NCBI GenBank assembly: GCA_947301965.1
Contig: CAMYUM010000006.1
Span: forward strand, 1 to 64,000
Length of the DNA: 64,000 nt
Direction of reading: 5' to 3'
From: an uncultured Azospirillum sp.
GTDB taxonomy: Bacteria; Pseudomonadota; Alphaproteobacteria; RF32; CAG-239
Of the stretch, positions 9,427 through 18,524 are shown piece by piece. Both the position numbers and the translations under genes were made by a program. The first letter of the stretch is position 1; every line of letters starts with the position of its first letter. The notes under the pieces are model-generated. The model had not been told where the DNA came from, searched no databases, and saw nothing but the letters and a program-made list of their open reading frames with translations.

Positions 9427-10224
9427 ATGCGGATGGTAATAAATTCTGATTTTGACAAATGCTCTAATTGGGCTGCGGATTACGTGGCTTATAAGATAAA
9501 GGCAGCCAAACCTACAAAAGAAAAACCTTTTGTTATGGCTCTGCCGGCGGGTAGTTCTCCCCTCGGAATGTTTAAACGTTTAATTGATATATTCAAAAGA
9601 GGAAAAATTTCTTTCCAAAATGTTGTGTTCTTCAATATGTGCGAATATGTCGGTTTATCCAAAAACGATAAACACAGTTTTAATTATTTTTTATGGGATA
9701 AATTTTTTAATCATATCGATATAAAAAAGAAAAATATTCACCTTATGGACGGCGAAACCAAAGACTTTGCCAAAGAATGTAATGATTATGAAAAACTAAT
9801 TCGCAGCTACGGCGGCATAGATCTTTTGATTGCCGGTGTCGGCGAAGACGGGCATATCGCATTTAATGAGCCGGGGTCGTCACTGGCTTCGCGTACCAGA
9901 CTCAAGGCTCTTACCCGTGATACTATACGTACAAATGCAAAATATTTTGACAATAATGAGGATAATGTACCAAAGTTGGCAATCACTATCGGTATTGCAA
10001 CAATTATGGATGCACGCGAGGTAATGGTAATTGCCGCCGGAGATAAAAAAGCCGAGGCGTTGCAGGGAGCAGTTGAAGGCAGTGTTAATCATATGTGTCC
10101 GTTGAGTATTTTACAGATGCATCCTCACGCTATAATTGCCTGCGATGAAGAAGCCACTTCAAAGCTGAAAGCCAGTACCGTTCGTTATTTTAATGATAAT
10201 GAGGAATCAAAATACGGAAGATAA
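9427..10224 (+). CDS. nagB: Glucosamine-6-phosphate deaminase homologue with Asp72 replaced by Cys
   Basis: A 265-residue protein collinear with NagB, which converts glucosamine-6-phosphate to fructose-6-phosphate and ammonia. It has GVGEDGHIAFNEPGSSLASR with Asp141, His143 and Glu148 at the same numbers as in E. coli, and AVEGSVNHMCPLSI. The expected NMDEYVGL is NMCEYVGL: the codon for residue 72, the proton-abstracting Asp of the family, is TGC. The sugar-phosphate loop is also unusual (PAGSSPLGMF where NagB has a TGGTP-type loop). The start has AAGGAAG upstream. There is no nagA beside it; lpxA follows after about 100 bp. Activity as a deaminase is therefore uncertain. Confidence 0.85.
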   Translation: MRMVINSDFDKCSNWAADYVAYKIKAAKPTKEKPFVMALPAGSSPLGMFKRLIDIFKRGKISFQNVVFFNMCEYVGLSKNDKHSFNYFLWDKFFNHIDIKKKNIHLMDGETKDFAKECNDYEKLIRSYGGIDLLIAGVGEDGHIAFNEPGSSLASRTRLKALTRDTIRTNAKYFDNNEDNVPKLAITIGIATIMDAREVMVIAAGDKKAEALQGAVEGSVNHMCPLSILQMHPHAIIACDEEATSKLKASTVRYFNDNEESKYGR

Positions 10225-10321
10225 TCCACAGGTAACAATTTGCAATCTTTTGTGTTTTTACTTTAATTAAAGCAACGATTAAGCTTGGAGCAAAAGTGTT
10301 AATTTTAAAGAGGATTTTATT

Positions 10322-11149
10322 ATGAGCAAAATTCATCCCACAGCAATTATCGAAGACGGCGCACAAATTGCCGAAACCGCAGAAATCGGACCTTTTTGTG
10401 TAATCAGTTCCAAAGCAAAAATCGGTGAAAAAGTTCGTTTGTTATCAAATGTTACGATTATGGGCGATACCACAATCGGTGAAGGAACAGTAGTTTTTCC
10501 GGGCGCGGTTTTGGGCGCCGGACCGCAAGACCACGGTAACGAATTTCAGGAAGGAGCTCGCCTGGTTATAGGCAAACGTAATGTAATCAGAGAGAATGTT
10601 ACCATGCAATGCGGAACTCCGAAAGGACAAAACCCGATCCGCGGTGAAGAACCCGAAAAATTGATTACCCGTGTCGGAGATGACGGAATGTTTATGGTTA
10701 ACAGCCATGTGGCTCATGACTGTGTTGTCGGCAACAATGTAATTATGACCAATAATGCGGTTATCGGCGGACACACCCGTGTCGGTGACGGTGCCATTTT
10801 GGGCGGCAACTGCGCTGTTCACCAGTTCTGCCGTATCGGGCGCAAAGCAATGATCGGCGGTATGTCAGGAGTTACACGTGATGTTATTCCGTTTGCCATG
10901 GTTACCGGTGATCGTGCCAAATTGCGCGGTCTGAACCTTATCGGCATGAAGCGCAGCGGTATGGACGAAGCAACCGTAAAAAGTATTACCAGAGCTTATA
11001 TGTACATATTTAAGTCAAGCGAGGATAATTTTGAAACTCGTGTAAACAAGGCTAAAGAAAAATATAAAGACAATGCTTTGGTTATGGAGATTGTTGAATT
11101 TATTGAAGATGCAATGGTCGGAAAACGCAATATTTTAACCGCAGAATAG
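10322..11149 (+). CDS. lpxA: UDP-N-acetylglucosamine acyltransferase
   Basis: First step of lipid A synthesis: transfers a 3-hydroxyacyl chain from acyl carrier protein to UDP-GlcNAc. The 275-residue left-handed beta-helix protein has hexapeptide repeats (IHPTAIIEDGAQIAETAEIG onward), the catalytic His in MVNSHVAHDC, and GGHTRVGDGAILGGNCAVHQ, then a helical C-terminus. AGAGGA precedes the ATG. It is followed at once by lpxI and lpxB; the usual upstream partners lpxD and fabZ are not here. Confidence 0.96.
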   Translation: MSKIHPTAIIEDGAQIAETAEIGPFCVISSKAKIGEKVRLLSNVTIMGDTTIGEGTVVFPGAVLGAGPQDHGNEFQEGARLVIGKRNVIRENVTMQCGTPKGQNPIRGEEPEKLITRVGDDGMFMVNSHVAHDCVVGNNVIMTNNAVIGGHTRVGDGAILGGNCAVHQFCRIGRKAMIGGMSGVTRDVIPFAMVTGDRAKLRGLNLIGMKRSGMDEATVKSITRAYMYIFKSSEDNFETRVNKAKEKYKDNALVMEIVEFIEDAMVGKRNILTAE

Positions 11150-11157
11150 GTTTGTTG

Positions 11158-12006
11158 ATGGAAAATACACCGCAAAAAAAACTGGGAATCATCGCCGGGG
11201 GAGGAACTCTTCCCCGACGTTTGATTCGGCATTGTCAGGAAATCGGACGTGATTTTTTTGTTTTGGCAATTGAAGGAAACGCCCTGCCCGATTTGGTCGA
11301 TGATAGTATTCCTCATCTTTGGTTACGTATGGGACAGGCCGGGAGCGGTTTGAAACGTATGGAACAAGATGGTGTTGAAGAAATTGTGATGATTGGAACA
11401 ATTCGCCGTCCATCGTTAAAAGATTTGGTGCCCGACTGGCGTACAACGGCTTTTTTTGCCAAGGTTGGCCCCAAGGCTCTCGGTGATGACGGATTGTTGC
11501 GGGCAATAATTAAAGAAATTGAAGCCGAAAAGATGCGCGTGGTCGGCATTCAGGAAGTAATGAGCGATTTGTTGGCAAAACCGGGAATCTTAACTAAGAA
11601 AAAACCTTCAAAAACTGATTTGATTGATATAAAGAGAGGTATCGGAGCCGCGTTTGAACTCGGAAAACTTGATATCGGGCAATCGGTAGTCGTTCAGGAA
11701 GGTTTGGTGCTGGGCGTTGAAGCTATTGAAGGTACAGATGAACTTATAAAACGTTGTGCCGCCTATAAACGCAGAGGAAGCGGCGGTGTATTGGTAAAAT
11801 TGCGTAAACCTCAACAAGATATGAGAATTGATTTGCCGACCATCGGTACTCGCACGCTTGAGAATGCCAAGAACAGCGGTCTTAACGGGGTTGCTGTACA
11901 TGCCGGAAATACATTGATTGTTGACGAAGAAGAAGTTATCAAAACTGCCAATAAATTGGGTATGTTTATTATAGGGATTGAACCGGGAGAGTATCTTGAG
12001 CGATAA
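11158..12006 (+). CDS. lpxI: UDP-2,3-diacylglucosamine pyrophosphatase LpxI (DUF1009)
   Basis: Hydrolyses UDP-2,3-diacylglucosamine to lipid X and UMP; this family replaces LpxH in most alphaproteobacteria. The 282-residue protein has IAGGGTLPRRL near the N-terminus, GDDGLLRAIIKEIE, KKPSKTDLIDIKRG, the C-terminal VKLRKPQQDMRIDLPTIGT that holds the likely catalytic Asp, and HAGNTLIVDE. I use the ATG at 11158, spaced seven bases from AGG; two TTG codons directly upstream are alternatives. It overlaps lpxB. Confidence 0.95.
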   Translation: MENTPQKKLGIIAGGGTLPRRLIRHCQEIGRDFFVLAIEGNALPDLVDDSIPHLWLRMGQAGSGLKRMEQDGVEEIVMIGTIRRPSLKDLVPDWRTTAFFAKVGPKALGDDGLLRAIIKEIEAEKMRVVGIQEVMSDLLAKPGILTKKKPSKTDLIDIKRGIGAAFELGKLDIGQSVVVQEGLVLGVEAIEGTDELIKRCAAYKRRGSGGVLVKLRKPQQDMRIDLPTIGTRTLENAKNSGLNGVAVHAGNTLIVDEEEVIKTANKLGMFIIGIEPGEYLER

Positions 12007-13165
12007 ACTTAAAATATATCTGATTGCCGGAGAACCTTCCGGAGATGCCTTGGGCGCACGCTTGATGAAGGCGATGAAAAAGAAAACCCGTAATCAAGTT
12101 GAGTTTTTTGGTGTCGGCGGTGAAACCATGGAGACGGAAGGCTTTACTTCTCTATTTGATATATCCGATCTGGCGGTTATGGGATTGGCCGAGGTTGTCC
12201 CGAGTATTCCTAAGGTTTTAAAAAGGATTAAAGAAACCGTAAATGACATCGTAAAGATTAAGCCCGATGTAGTTATTACCATTGATTCATGGAGTTTCGG
12301 CTGTCGAGTACAGAAGGCTCTGCGTAAGAAAAAACTCGGTATTCCGCAAATGCATTATGTGGCGCCGCAAGTTTGGGCTTGGAAGAAAAAGCGCGCTCGT
12401 ACCATGCATAAATATGTTGACCACCTGTTAACATTGTTGCCGCAGGAACCGAAATATTTTATCCCTTACGGGTTAGATACGACTTTTGTCGGACATCCAG
12501 TGATTGAAAGTCCGGTTGCCAAAGGTGACACAGAGAGTTTCAGGAAAAAATATAATATATCAAAAGACAAGCGTATTATTTGTATATTGCCGGGGTCGCG
12601 GCATAATGAAGTGGCAACTCTGCTACCTATATTTATTGAAACCGCAAAAAAACTAAATGCGGTGTATAGTGACTTATTGTTTGTGATTCCGACAGTAAAG
12701 ACCGTTCAAAAACGCGTAAAAAGTTTGATGTCTGACTGCGGATTGGAAACATTAATTGTAGAAGGAAGCGAAGATCGCCATAATGCAATGTGTGCATCTT
12801 CTGCCGCTATTGCTGCTTCAGGGACTGTGGCTCTGGAATTGGCTATTGCCAATGTACCCCACATCATAGGCTATAAAGTATCTCGCCTGACCGCTTTTTT
12901 AGTCAAACGTTTGATGCATGTCCAGTTTGTTAATCTCTCTAATATTCTGCTCGGACGAGAAATTGTACCCGAGTTGTTGCAAGACGCTTGTGTGCCTGAC
13001 AACATTTTCAGATATATTAAAAGATTTTTGGAGCAAGACGACTTATACCGCCATGAAATTGATGGTTTTAAGAAAGTACGCGAGGTTCTCGGCTTGGGTG
13101 AGCAAACACCGAGTGAAAATGCCTGCGATGTCATTCTCAATATAATAAAAAAGAGTAAAAAATAA
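11996..13165 (+). CDS. lpxB: Lipid-A-disaccharide synthase
   Basis: Joins lipid X to UDP-2,3-diacylglucosamine, giving the lipid A disaccharide. The 389-residue GT19 enzyme shows IAGEPSGDALGARLMKA, FFGVGGETMETEGF, DLAVMGLAEV, MHYVAPQVWAWKKKRA, LPGSRHNEV and AASGTVALELA. The preferred start is TTG at 11996, preceded by GGGAGAG; an earlier in-frame TTG at 11978 lacks such a site. It overlaps lpxI by 11 bp. Confidence 0.94.
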   Translation: MSDKLKIYLIAGEPSGDALGARLMKAMKKKTRNQVEFFGVGGETMETEGFTSLFDISDLAVMGLAEVVPSIPKVLKRIKETVNDIVKIKPDVVITIDSWSFGCRVQKALRKKKLGIPQMHYVAPQVWAWKKKRARTMHKYVDHLLTLLPQEPKYFIPYGLDTTFVGHPVIESPVAKGDTESFRKKYNISKDKRIICILPGSRHNEVATLLPIFIETAKKLNAVYSDLLFVIPTVKTVQKRVKSLMSDCGLETLIVEGSEDRHNAMCASSAAIAASGTVALELAIANVPHIIGYKVSRLTAFLVKRLMHVQFVNLSNILLGREIVPELLQDACVPDNIFRYIKRFLEQDDLYRHEIDGFKKVREVLGLGEQTPSENACDVILNIIKKSKK

Positions 13166-13187
13166 ATTCGACTTTGTGGCGCTAAAT

Positions 13188-13904
13188 ATGACTGACGATA
13201 TAAAGAAACTATTAAAACTTAAATATGGAAACAACGTCAAAATATCGTCTCCTATTTGCGGAACTTGTAAACAAGTATACATTGTAAATGACGGATTGCA
13301 AAAGTTTGCAATATTGGTAGATAAACAAACGGCAATCACTCATCAATATCGTTTTCTACGTTCAAATTATTTTCAAAAATTTCTTTTTGATAATGGGCTA
13401 AATGTTCCCGACGTTGAGGAAATTTTTGCAGTTGATAAAAGGATTGCGGCAAGGCATACATTTATTGATGGGACAAGAGTTGAACGTTTAGATGAAAAAT
13501 CAGCATACGAGATAGGAAAAACCGTTGCTGAATTTCATCTTATAAATAGTAGTAAATTTAAGCCCCGATACCCTATAAAATACAAAATATTTGCATTGCT
13601 TGATAAAATCAAAAATGCTCTACGGTTATATAAAGAGTGTCTCTTTCACCCCGAATTTTGCAGGCTCCCTCGCGGAATTTGTCATTATGACCTGAATTTG
13701 AGAAATTTTTTCTGGCTCAATGATAAACTATTTATGATTGATTTCGATCGCTATAGGTATTGGGCTTTTGCTCATGAATTATGGCGTTTTATGAGAGGGC
13801 GGCAACTATCCAATGTTATTTTGCAAGGATATCAATCGGTACGCAAACTTGAGGAATGCGAGAAAAAATATCTCAGAACAAAAAATCCCGATCTTAAATT
13901 ATAA
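13188..13904 (+). CDS. Small kinase-fold protein (APH/choline-kinase-like) next to lpxB
   Basis: A 238-residue protein with a kinase catalytic loop of the aminoglycoside/choline kinase fold, CHYDLNLRNFF near residue 165, and a DFD-type metal motif LFMIDFDRYRYW. The N-terminal half has a probable beta-rich ATP lobe (VYIVNDGLQKFAILVDKQTA). The position 20 bp after lpxB suggests phosphorylation of an LPS component, as inner-core or Kdo kinases of this fold do, but this is inference. The start is ATG 13188; GTG 13176 is possible and neither has a clear ribosome binding site. It ends three bases before the convergent perM gene. Confidence 0.7.
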   Translation: MTDDIKKLLKLKYGNNVKISSPICGTCKQVYIVNDGLQKFAILVDKQTAITHQYRFLRSNYFQKFLFDNGLNVPDVEEIFAVDKRIAARHTFIDGTRVERLDEKSAYEIGKTVAEFHLINSSKFKPRYPIKYKIFALLDKIKNALRLYKECLFHPEFCRLPRGICHYDLNLRNFFWLNDKLFMIDFDRYRYWAFAHELWRFMRGRQLSNVILQGYQSVRKLEECEKKYLRTKNPDLKL

Positions 13905-13907
13905 CAC

Positions 13908-14975
13908 TTATTGCAGATATAGGGCACTGTTCTTATAATTTTCGATGGCATGACGAATTAATACCCCGATAACGGCGGCAACCGGAACTGCTATCATCAG
14001 CCCTAAAAAGCCCAACAATACACCTCCGGCAAGCAAGGCAAACATTACCCAAACCGGATGAAGTCCTACATTTTTGCCGACAAGTTTCGGAGTAAGAAAG
14101 TTGCCTTCCAAGAACTGTCCAATCAAAAATACGGCAATAACCGCAACAAAAGGCCCCCAAGTATTAAACTGGGCAACAGCCAAAGCCATACTCATCAAAA
14201 AGCCCGAAATACTGCCGACATACGGAATAAAAGAAATAAGACCGGCAAGGAAACCAACCATTAGACCTAAATCAAGCCCGCAGAGATGAAGTCCGACAGC
14301 ATAAAAAGTACCCAAAATTATGCAGACACTGACCTGCCCACGGATAAAACCGGCTAAAGTTCGGTCAATTTCTTTGGCCTGCACCTCAATCGTCTTTTTG
14401 TATTTGCGCGGCAAGAGTCCACGGATTTTAGCAATAAAATTATCCCAATCCCGCAGCATATAAAAAGCTACAACCGGTGTAATCAGCAGCAAAGATATAA
14501 GATTGATAAGCGCCATACCGCCGGAAACCAGACTTTTGATCAACGAGCCGAATAATTTAAGATTATTTGACATATTGGAACGGAGATAATCTTTAATCCG
14601 GTCTGCTTGTAAACTGGGAAAATCTTCCTGAAGTTTAATAAGAATCGGTTCAAACTTTTTAACTAATGATGAAACATAATTAGGCACGGTACCGATAAAA
14701 GTACTAACCTGACTATCTATCATATTAATCAGCAATATGATTGCCGGAACGGCAATAACAATAACCAGCAACATTACCAAAACCGTTGCCAATGTGCGGT
14801 TTATGCCCTTCTTTTCAAGGCGGGCGGCCAGCGGATTAAGCAAATAACCGATAACTATACCGGCAACAAACGGCAATAAAACTGAACGCAATACATAGAC
14901 TGCGGCACAAAAAAAGACAAACAGCGAAATCCAAAATACAGCGTTTGACTTAATCTCCGTTGTTGTTTTAGTCAT
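13908..14975 (-). CDS. AI-2E/PerM family membrane transporter
   Basis: A 355-residue polytopic protein of the PerM/AI-2E family (formerly UPF0118), with about eight hydrophobic segments. Typical signatures are LPFVAGIVIGYLLNPLA near the N-terminus, ISFIPYVGSISG, and the final LLGFLGLMIAVPVAAVIG. Transport substrates of the family are mostly unproven. GGGAG lies six bases before ATG 14975 (14978 is an alternative). It overlaps the DUF2066 gene by a few bases, a pairing seen in other alphaproteobacteria; hda, which often follows there, is absent here. Confidence 0.87.
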   Translation of the reverse strand: MTKTTTEIKSNAVFWISLFVFFCAAVYVLRSVLLPFVAGIVIGYLLNPLAARLEKKGINRTLATVLVMLLVIVIAVPAIILLINMIDSQVSTFIGTVPNYVSSLVKKFEPILIKLQEDFPSLQADRIKDYLRSNMSNNLKLFGSLIKSLVSGGMALINLISLLLITPVVAFYMLRDWDNFIAKIRGLLPRKYKKTIEVQAKEIDRTLAGFIRGQVSVCIILGTFYAVGLHLCGLDLGLMVGFLAGLISFIPYVGSISGFLMSMALAVAQFNTWGPFVAVIAVFLIGQFLEGNFLTPKLVGKNVGLHPVWVMFALLAGGVLLGFLGLMIAVPVAAVIGVLIRHAIENYKNSALYLQ

Positions 14976-15612
14976 CATAATCTCCCATCGGACTGTAAGA
15001 TGCTTGATAGTTTTTTAAGATATAAAGACCGTCACTGCTGTGCAAAGAAAAACCCGAGGCCTCCAAATTGCGAGTCAATTCTTCAAGAGAGCCGAGATAG
15101 TTAATTCTGAATTGAACCGTATTGTTTGACATAGCAACGGTTTCAATATTTTCAACATTTCGCGCTGACTTCAGCTGTTTTTCAACATTAAGCCATGATG
15201 ACAAGTTGGGAAAAACGTACAAGACGGCTATACTTTCGCCGGATAATTCTTCTGCTACACCCTTCTCTTCAAGATATTGGCGGAGAATGTCATCTTGAAT
15301 AGTGATTTTAAGGCTTGCAATGTAACGAATGTCAGAAGATTTTTCTTCTAAAACCGTGGCATCTTTGATAAAATATGCAATCTGCTCGTTACTGAGAGAA
15401 TTGATAAGTTCAACCCCGGCTTGAGTTGCAAGCATAGGAGCGACATTATTGAGAGCGCGGCGATTGGCATCTAACATAGCTTTTTCTTTGGCGGCGGCGG
15501 CATCAACATCTGTTACATCAACATTAACAATACTGCTGTATTCTTCGTAGGCGTTAGCCGGAAAAGCAAATAGCAATAATAAAGATAACCAAACATAACG
15601 ATAACTCATCAT
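14968..15612 (-). CDS. DUF2066-like periplasmic protein
   Basis: A 214-residue protein with a signal peptide (YVWLSLLLLFAFPANA, cleavage before YEEYSS). The mature part begins with an alternating beta segment SIVNVDVTDVDAAAAKEKAM typical of DUF2066, then NRRALNNVAPMLA. A second part carries alternating hydrophobic strands (VQFRINYLGSLEELTRNLEA). The function is unknown. Start ATG ATG follows AGAGGAGAGA. It is translationally coupled to the PerM-type gene, so the two may form an envelope system. Confidence 0.7.
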   Translation of the reverse strand: MMSYRYVWLSLLLLFAFPANAYEEYSSIVNVDVTDVDAAAAKEKAMLDANRRALNNVAPMLATQAGVELINSLSNEQIAYFIKDATVLEEKSSDIRYIASLKITIQDDILRQYLEEKGVAEELSGESIAVLYVFPNLSSWLNVEKQLKSARNVENIETVAMSNNTVQFRINYLGSLEELTRNLEASGFSLHSSDGLYILKNYQASYSPMGDYDD

Positions 15613-15764
15613 TCTCTCCTCTGTTGTGACGATTTTTACAGTTTGATTGTTCAGCTGTCGGTAATGTTAGCTTATTTCATCTTAAAAATCAAAAGTTTTT
15701 ATAGACTTTTTTATTAAATCGTTGTTTATTACCGATAGTCAAAATTTATGTTGAGGTATGTCTG

Positions 15765-16769
15765 ATGGAACAAACTCTTTTTATAAAGAAACTAATTGAA
15801 AAGGCAAAGCAAAATATCAAAACCATTGTTTTGCCGGAAGGTGAAGATGAACGAATCTTGAAAGCCGCCCATGAAGTGGCTCAGATTAAAGCGGCAAAAT
15901 TAGTTATCTTGGGCAAAGAAACTGAAATTAAAGCCTATTTTGATAATAACGGTTGGGATTTGAACGGAATTGAAATTGTTGAGCCGGAAAAATCTCCCGA
16001 TTTGCAAAAATATGCCGATATGTTTTATGAACTGCGCAAAGAAAAGGGTGTTTCTCCCGAAGATGCTTTGAAGCAGATGTATAACTACAACTATTTCGGA
16101 ACAATGATGATTAAGGCCGGTAAAGCCGACGGTTTGGTTTCTGGCGCGGCTCACTCAACAGCCGATACCGTCCGCCCTGCTTTGCAAATTATAAAATCAA
16201 AGAAAAAAGGCCGTTCAGTTTCATCGGCATTTATAATTGTTTCAAATGACAAACCTTATGTGTTCTCGGATTGCGCAATCATTATTGATCCGACGGCACA
16301 AGAATTGGCCGACATTGCCATTGATGCTGCAGAAACAGCTATCCAATTCGGAATTGAACCGAATGTGGCAATGCTTTCTTTTTCAACTAAAGGTTCGGCA
16401 AAACATGATAAGGTCAACAAAGTTGTAGAAGCAACCCAATTGGCTCTGGAACAGCTCAAGTTGCCCGAATATAAAGATTTGGGAATTAAACTTGACGGTG
16501 AATTGCAACTTGATGCCGCTGTTGATGCGGTTGTGGCAGCTAAAAAAGCTAAGGGAAGCGAAGTTGCAGGAAAGGCTAGCGTCTTAATTTTCCCGGATAT
16601 CAATGCTGGAAATATCGGTTATAAACTCTGCCAACGTCTCGGAGGAGCCGAAGCTTATGGTCCGTTCTTGCAGGGATTGAACGCTCCGGTAAATGATCTG
16701 TCACGCGGAGCCCTGGTCGAAGATATTGTCGGAATGATTGCAATTACATGCTTACAGGCACAAAAATAA
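15765..16769 (+). CDS. pta: Phosphate acetyltransferase, short form
   Basis: Converts acetyl-CoA and phosphate to acetyl phosphate. The 334-residue protein is only the PTA/PTB catalytic domain, without the N-terminal DRTGG regulatory part of the long E. coli form. Signatures: VLPEGEDERILKAA, SGAAHSTADTVRPALQII, AMLSFSTKGSA, ELQLDAAV and FPDINAGNIGYKLCQR. GAGGT precedes the ATG. With ackA 23 bp downstream it forms the acetate-generating, ATP-yielding pathway, which suggests fermentative or overflow metabolism. Confidence 0.95.
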   Translation: MEQTLFIKKLIEKAKQNIKTIVLPEGEDERILKAAHEVAQIKAAKLVILGKETEIKAYFDNNGWDLNGIEIVEPEKSPDLQKYADMFYELRKEKGVSPEDALKQMYNYNYFGTMMIKAGKADGLVSGAAHSTADTVRPALQIIKSKKKGRSVSSAFIIVSNDKPYVFSDCAIIIDPTAQELADIAIDAAETAIQFGIEPNVAMLSFSTKGSAKHDKVNKVVEATQLALEQLKLPEYKDLGIKLDGELQLDAAVDAVVAAKKAKGSEVAGKASVLIFPDINAGNIGYKLCQRLGGAEAYGPFLQGLNAPVNDLSRGALVEDIVGMIAITCLQAQK

Positions 16770-16792
16770 TTTAATAAATAAGGATAAGACAT

Positions 16793-17977
16793 ATGGATAA
16801 AATTTTGGTTTTGAACTCCGGATCTTCTTCGTTGAAGTATCAGTTGTTTGATGTAGACGGCGAAAAGTATGAAGTTGTTGCCAAAGGTTTGGCAGAACGT
16901 ATCGGAATCGAAGGCTCTTTTGTGAGTATAAAAATCGGTGACGGTGATAAAGTTGTTAAAGAAGTTGCTTTGGCTTCACACCAAGAGGCAATCAAAGAAG
17001 TCTTTGACTTGTTGTTGCAGGGACCGCTCACAAGTTTGAAAGAACTTTCCGGTGTCGGACACCGCATTGTGCATGGTGGTGAATATTTTGACCGTTCGGT
17101 ATTGGTTAATGATGAGGTTATTGATCGCATTGCCGAATTGTGCACTTTGGCTCCGTTACATAACCCTGCAGCTTTGTTGGGTATCAGAGCAGTAAGATCT
17201 CTGTTGCCTGATGTTCCTCAGGTCGTAGCTTTTGATACCGCTTTTCATCAGACCATGAAACCTGAGGCGTATATGTATGCGTTGCCTAAAGAACAATATA
17301 CAAAGTATAAAATTCGTCGCTACGGAGCGCACGGAACATCTCACCAGTTTGTGGCACGTGAAGCCAATAAACTTATCGGCAATCCAGAACACAGCAAAAT
17401 TATTACCTGCCATATCGGAAACGGCGCATCTATCACAGCTGTAAAAGACGGAAAATGTATGGATACCTCTATGGGATTTACGCCTTTGGCCGGTGTGGTT
17501 ATGGGTACCCGTTCCGGTGACGTTGATCCGTTTGTTCCTCTTTATATTATGAAGACCCAGAACAAAACCGTTGAAGAAGTTGATAATTTATTGAACAAAC
17601 AATCTGGTATGTTCGGTTTGTGCGGGTACTCTGACAACCGCGATGTTGAAACTAGATATTTTGCCGGTGAGCAAGAATCAATTATTGCCATGCAGGTTTA
17701 TTGCTACAGCATTGTCAAATATATCGGGGCTTATACAGCTTCTATGGGTGGTGTTGATGCAATTGTGTTTACTGGTGGTGTTGGCGAAAATGGTACCGAA
17801 GTGCGTAAGTTGGTTTGTGAACGCCTGGCTTTCATGGGTATTGAACTTGATGAGGAAGCCAACAAAAAACGCGGTAAAACCATTGAAATTTCTAAACCAG
17901 GATCAAAAGTCAGAGTTTTTGTTATTCCGACTAATGAAGAGCTGGTTATTGCTCAAGATACTAAAAAACTTATCTAG
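16793..17977 (+). CDS. ackA: Acetate kinase
   Basis: Makes ATP and acetate from acetyl phosphate. The 394-residue ASKHA-fold kinase has VLNSGSSSLKYQLF at the N-terminus, GHRIVHGGEYF, FDTAFHQTMKPEAYMYALP, RRYGAHGTSHQFV, CHIGNGASITAVKDG with DTSMGFTPL, TRSGDVDP and GGVGENGTEVR. It is the second gene of pta-ackA and is followed by a strong terminator. Confidence 0.97.
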   Translation: MDKILVLNSGSSSLKYQLFDVDGEKYEVVAKGLAERIGIEGSFVSIKIGDGDKVVKEVALASHQEAIKEVFDLLLQGPLTSLKELSGVGHRIVHGGEYFDRSVLVNDEVIDRIAELCTLAPLHNPAALLGIRAVRSLLPDVPQVVAFDTAFHQTMKPEAYMYALPKEQYTKYKIRRYGAHGTSHQFVAREANKLIGNPEHSKIITCHIGNGASITAVKDGKCMDTSMGFTPLAGVVMGTRSGDVDPFVPLYIMKTQNKTVEEVDNLLNKQSGMFGLCGYSDNRDVETRYFAGEQESIIAMQVYCYSIVKYIGAYTASMGGVDAIVFTGGVGENGTEVRKLVCERLAFMGIELDEEANKKRGKTIEISKPGSKVRVFVIPTNEELVIAQDTKKLI

Positions 17978-17993
17978 TTTGTTCTACAAGAGA

Positions 17994-18022
17994 AAAGCCG
18001 TCGATATTCGACGGCTTTTTTT
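17994..18022 (+). terminator. Terminator of pta-ackA
   Basis: AAAGCCGTCGA and TCGACGGCTTT form an 11 bp perfect stem with a three-base loop, followed by T's; 17 bases after the ackA stop. Confidence 0.92.
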
Positions 18023-18074
18023 GTTGCTTGAAAAGACCGAAAACAAAAATATATTTATGATAAAGGAGAAAAAA

Positions 18075-18524
18075 ATGTGGCAGTATATATTACTAACCGG
18101 TCTTACCGCTTTTGCGGCCAATGCTCAGGATATAATTGAAACTCTTGCTGATGAAAATACTGAAACGGTAGTGTTGGGAGAGGCTCATAATCCTAATGGA
18201 ACTCTAAACGAGGTTTTAATTGAACAGCCGAAGAACTCGGACAATCCTTTGGGTAACCCTATTCCTGACGATAATATGGTGCAAAATGCACAGAGTAATC
18301 AATCGGTGATAAACTTGCCGCAGGTAAACGAGGTATCACAGTTTAGTCCGCAAAACCCCACCGACAGTCAGATGACACCGCAGCAAATGAATAATGAAAT
18401 TCAAAACAAATTGTACCAGGAAGGGAACCGTGTTTATGATGTACAATCATATCCCGCCGGTGATTTGGAAACTATTAATCAAAACGGACAAGATGAGGCT
18501 GTAACCAATTATCCGGCTTATTGA
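18075..18524 (+). CDS. Small secreted Asn/Gln-rich protein, function unknown
   Basis: 149 residues. AAAGGAG precedes the ATG at 18075. The N-terminus MWQYILLTGLTAFAANAQD is a signal peptide with a probable cut after ANA. The mature chain is low-complexity, rich in Asn, Gln, Pro and acidic residues (NPLGNPIPDDNMVQNAQS, TPQQMNNEIQNKLYQEGN) and likely disordered. I recognise no family. The long open frame running from inside ackA is only an upstream extension of this frame; the terminator and the ribosome binding site argue for the short version. The 3' end overlaps uppP by 7 bp. Confidence 0.75.
   Translation: MWQYILLTGLTAFAANAQDIIETLADENTETVVLGEAHNPNGTLNEVLIEQPKNSDNPLGNPIPDDNMVQNAQSNQSVINLPQVNEVSQFSPQNPTDSQMTPQQMNNEIQNKLYQEGNRVYDVQSYPAGDLETINQNGQDEAVTNYPAY

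Noticed and set aside
17643-18074. Upstream extension of the small secreted protein into ackA
   Set aside because: It runs in another frame through ackA and its terminator. The signal peptide and the AAAGGAG site mark the start at 18075.
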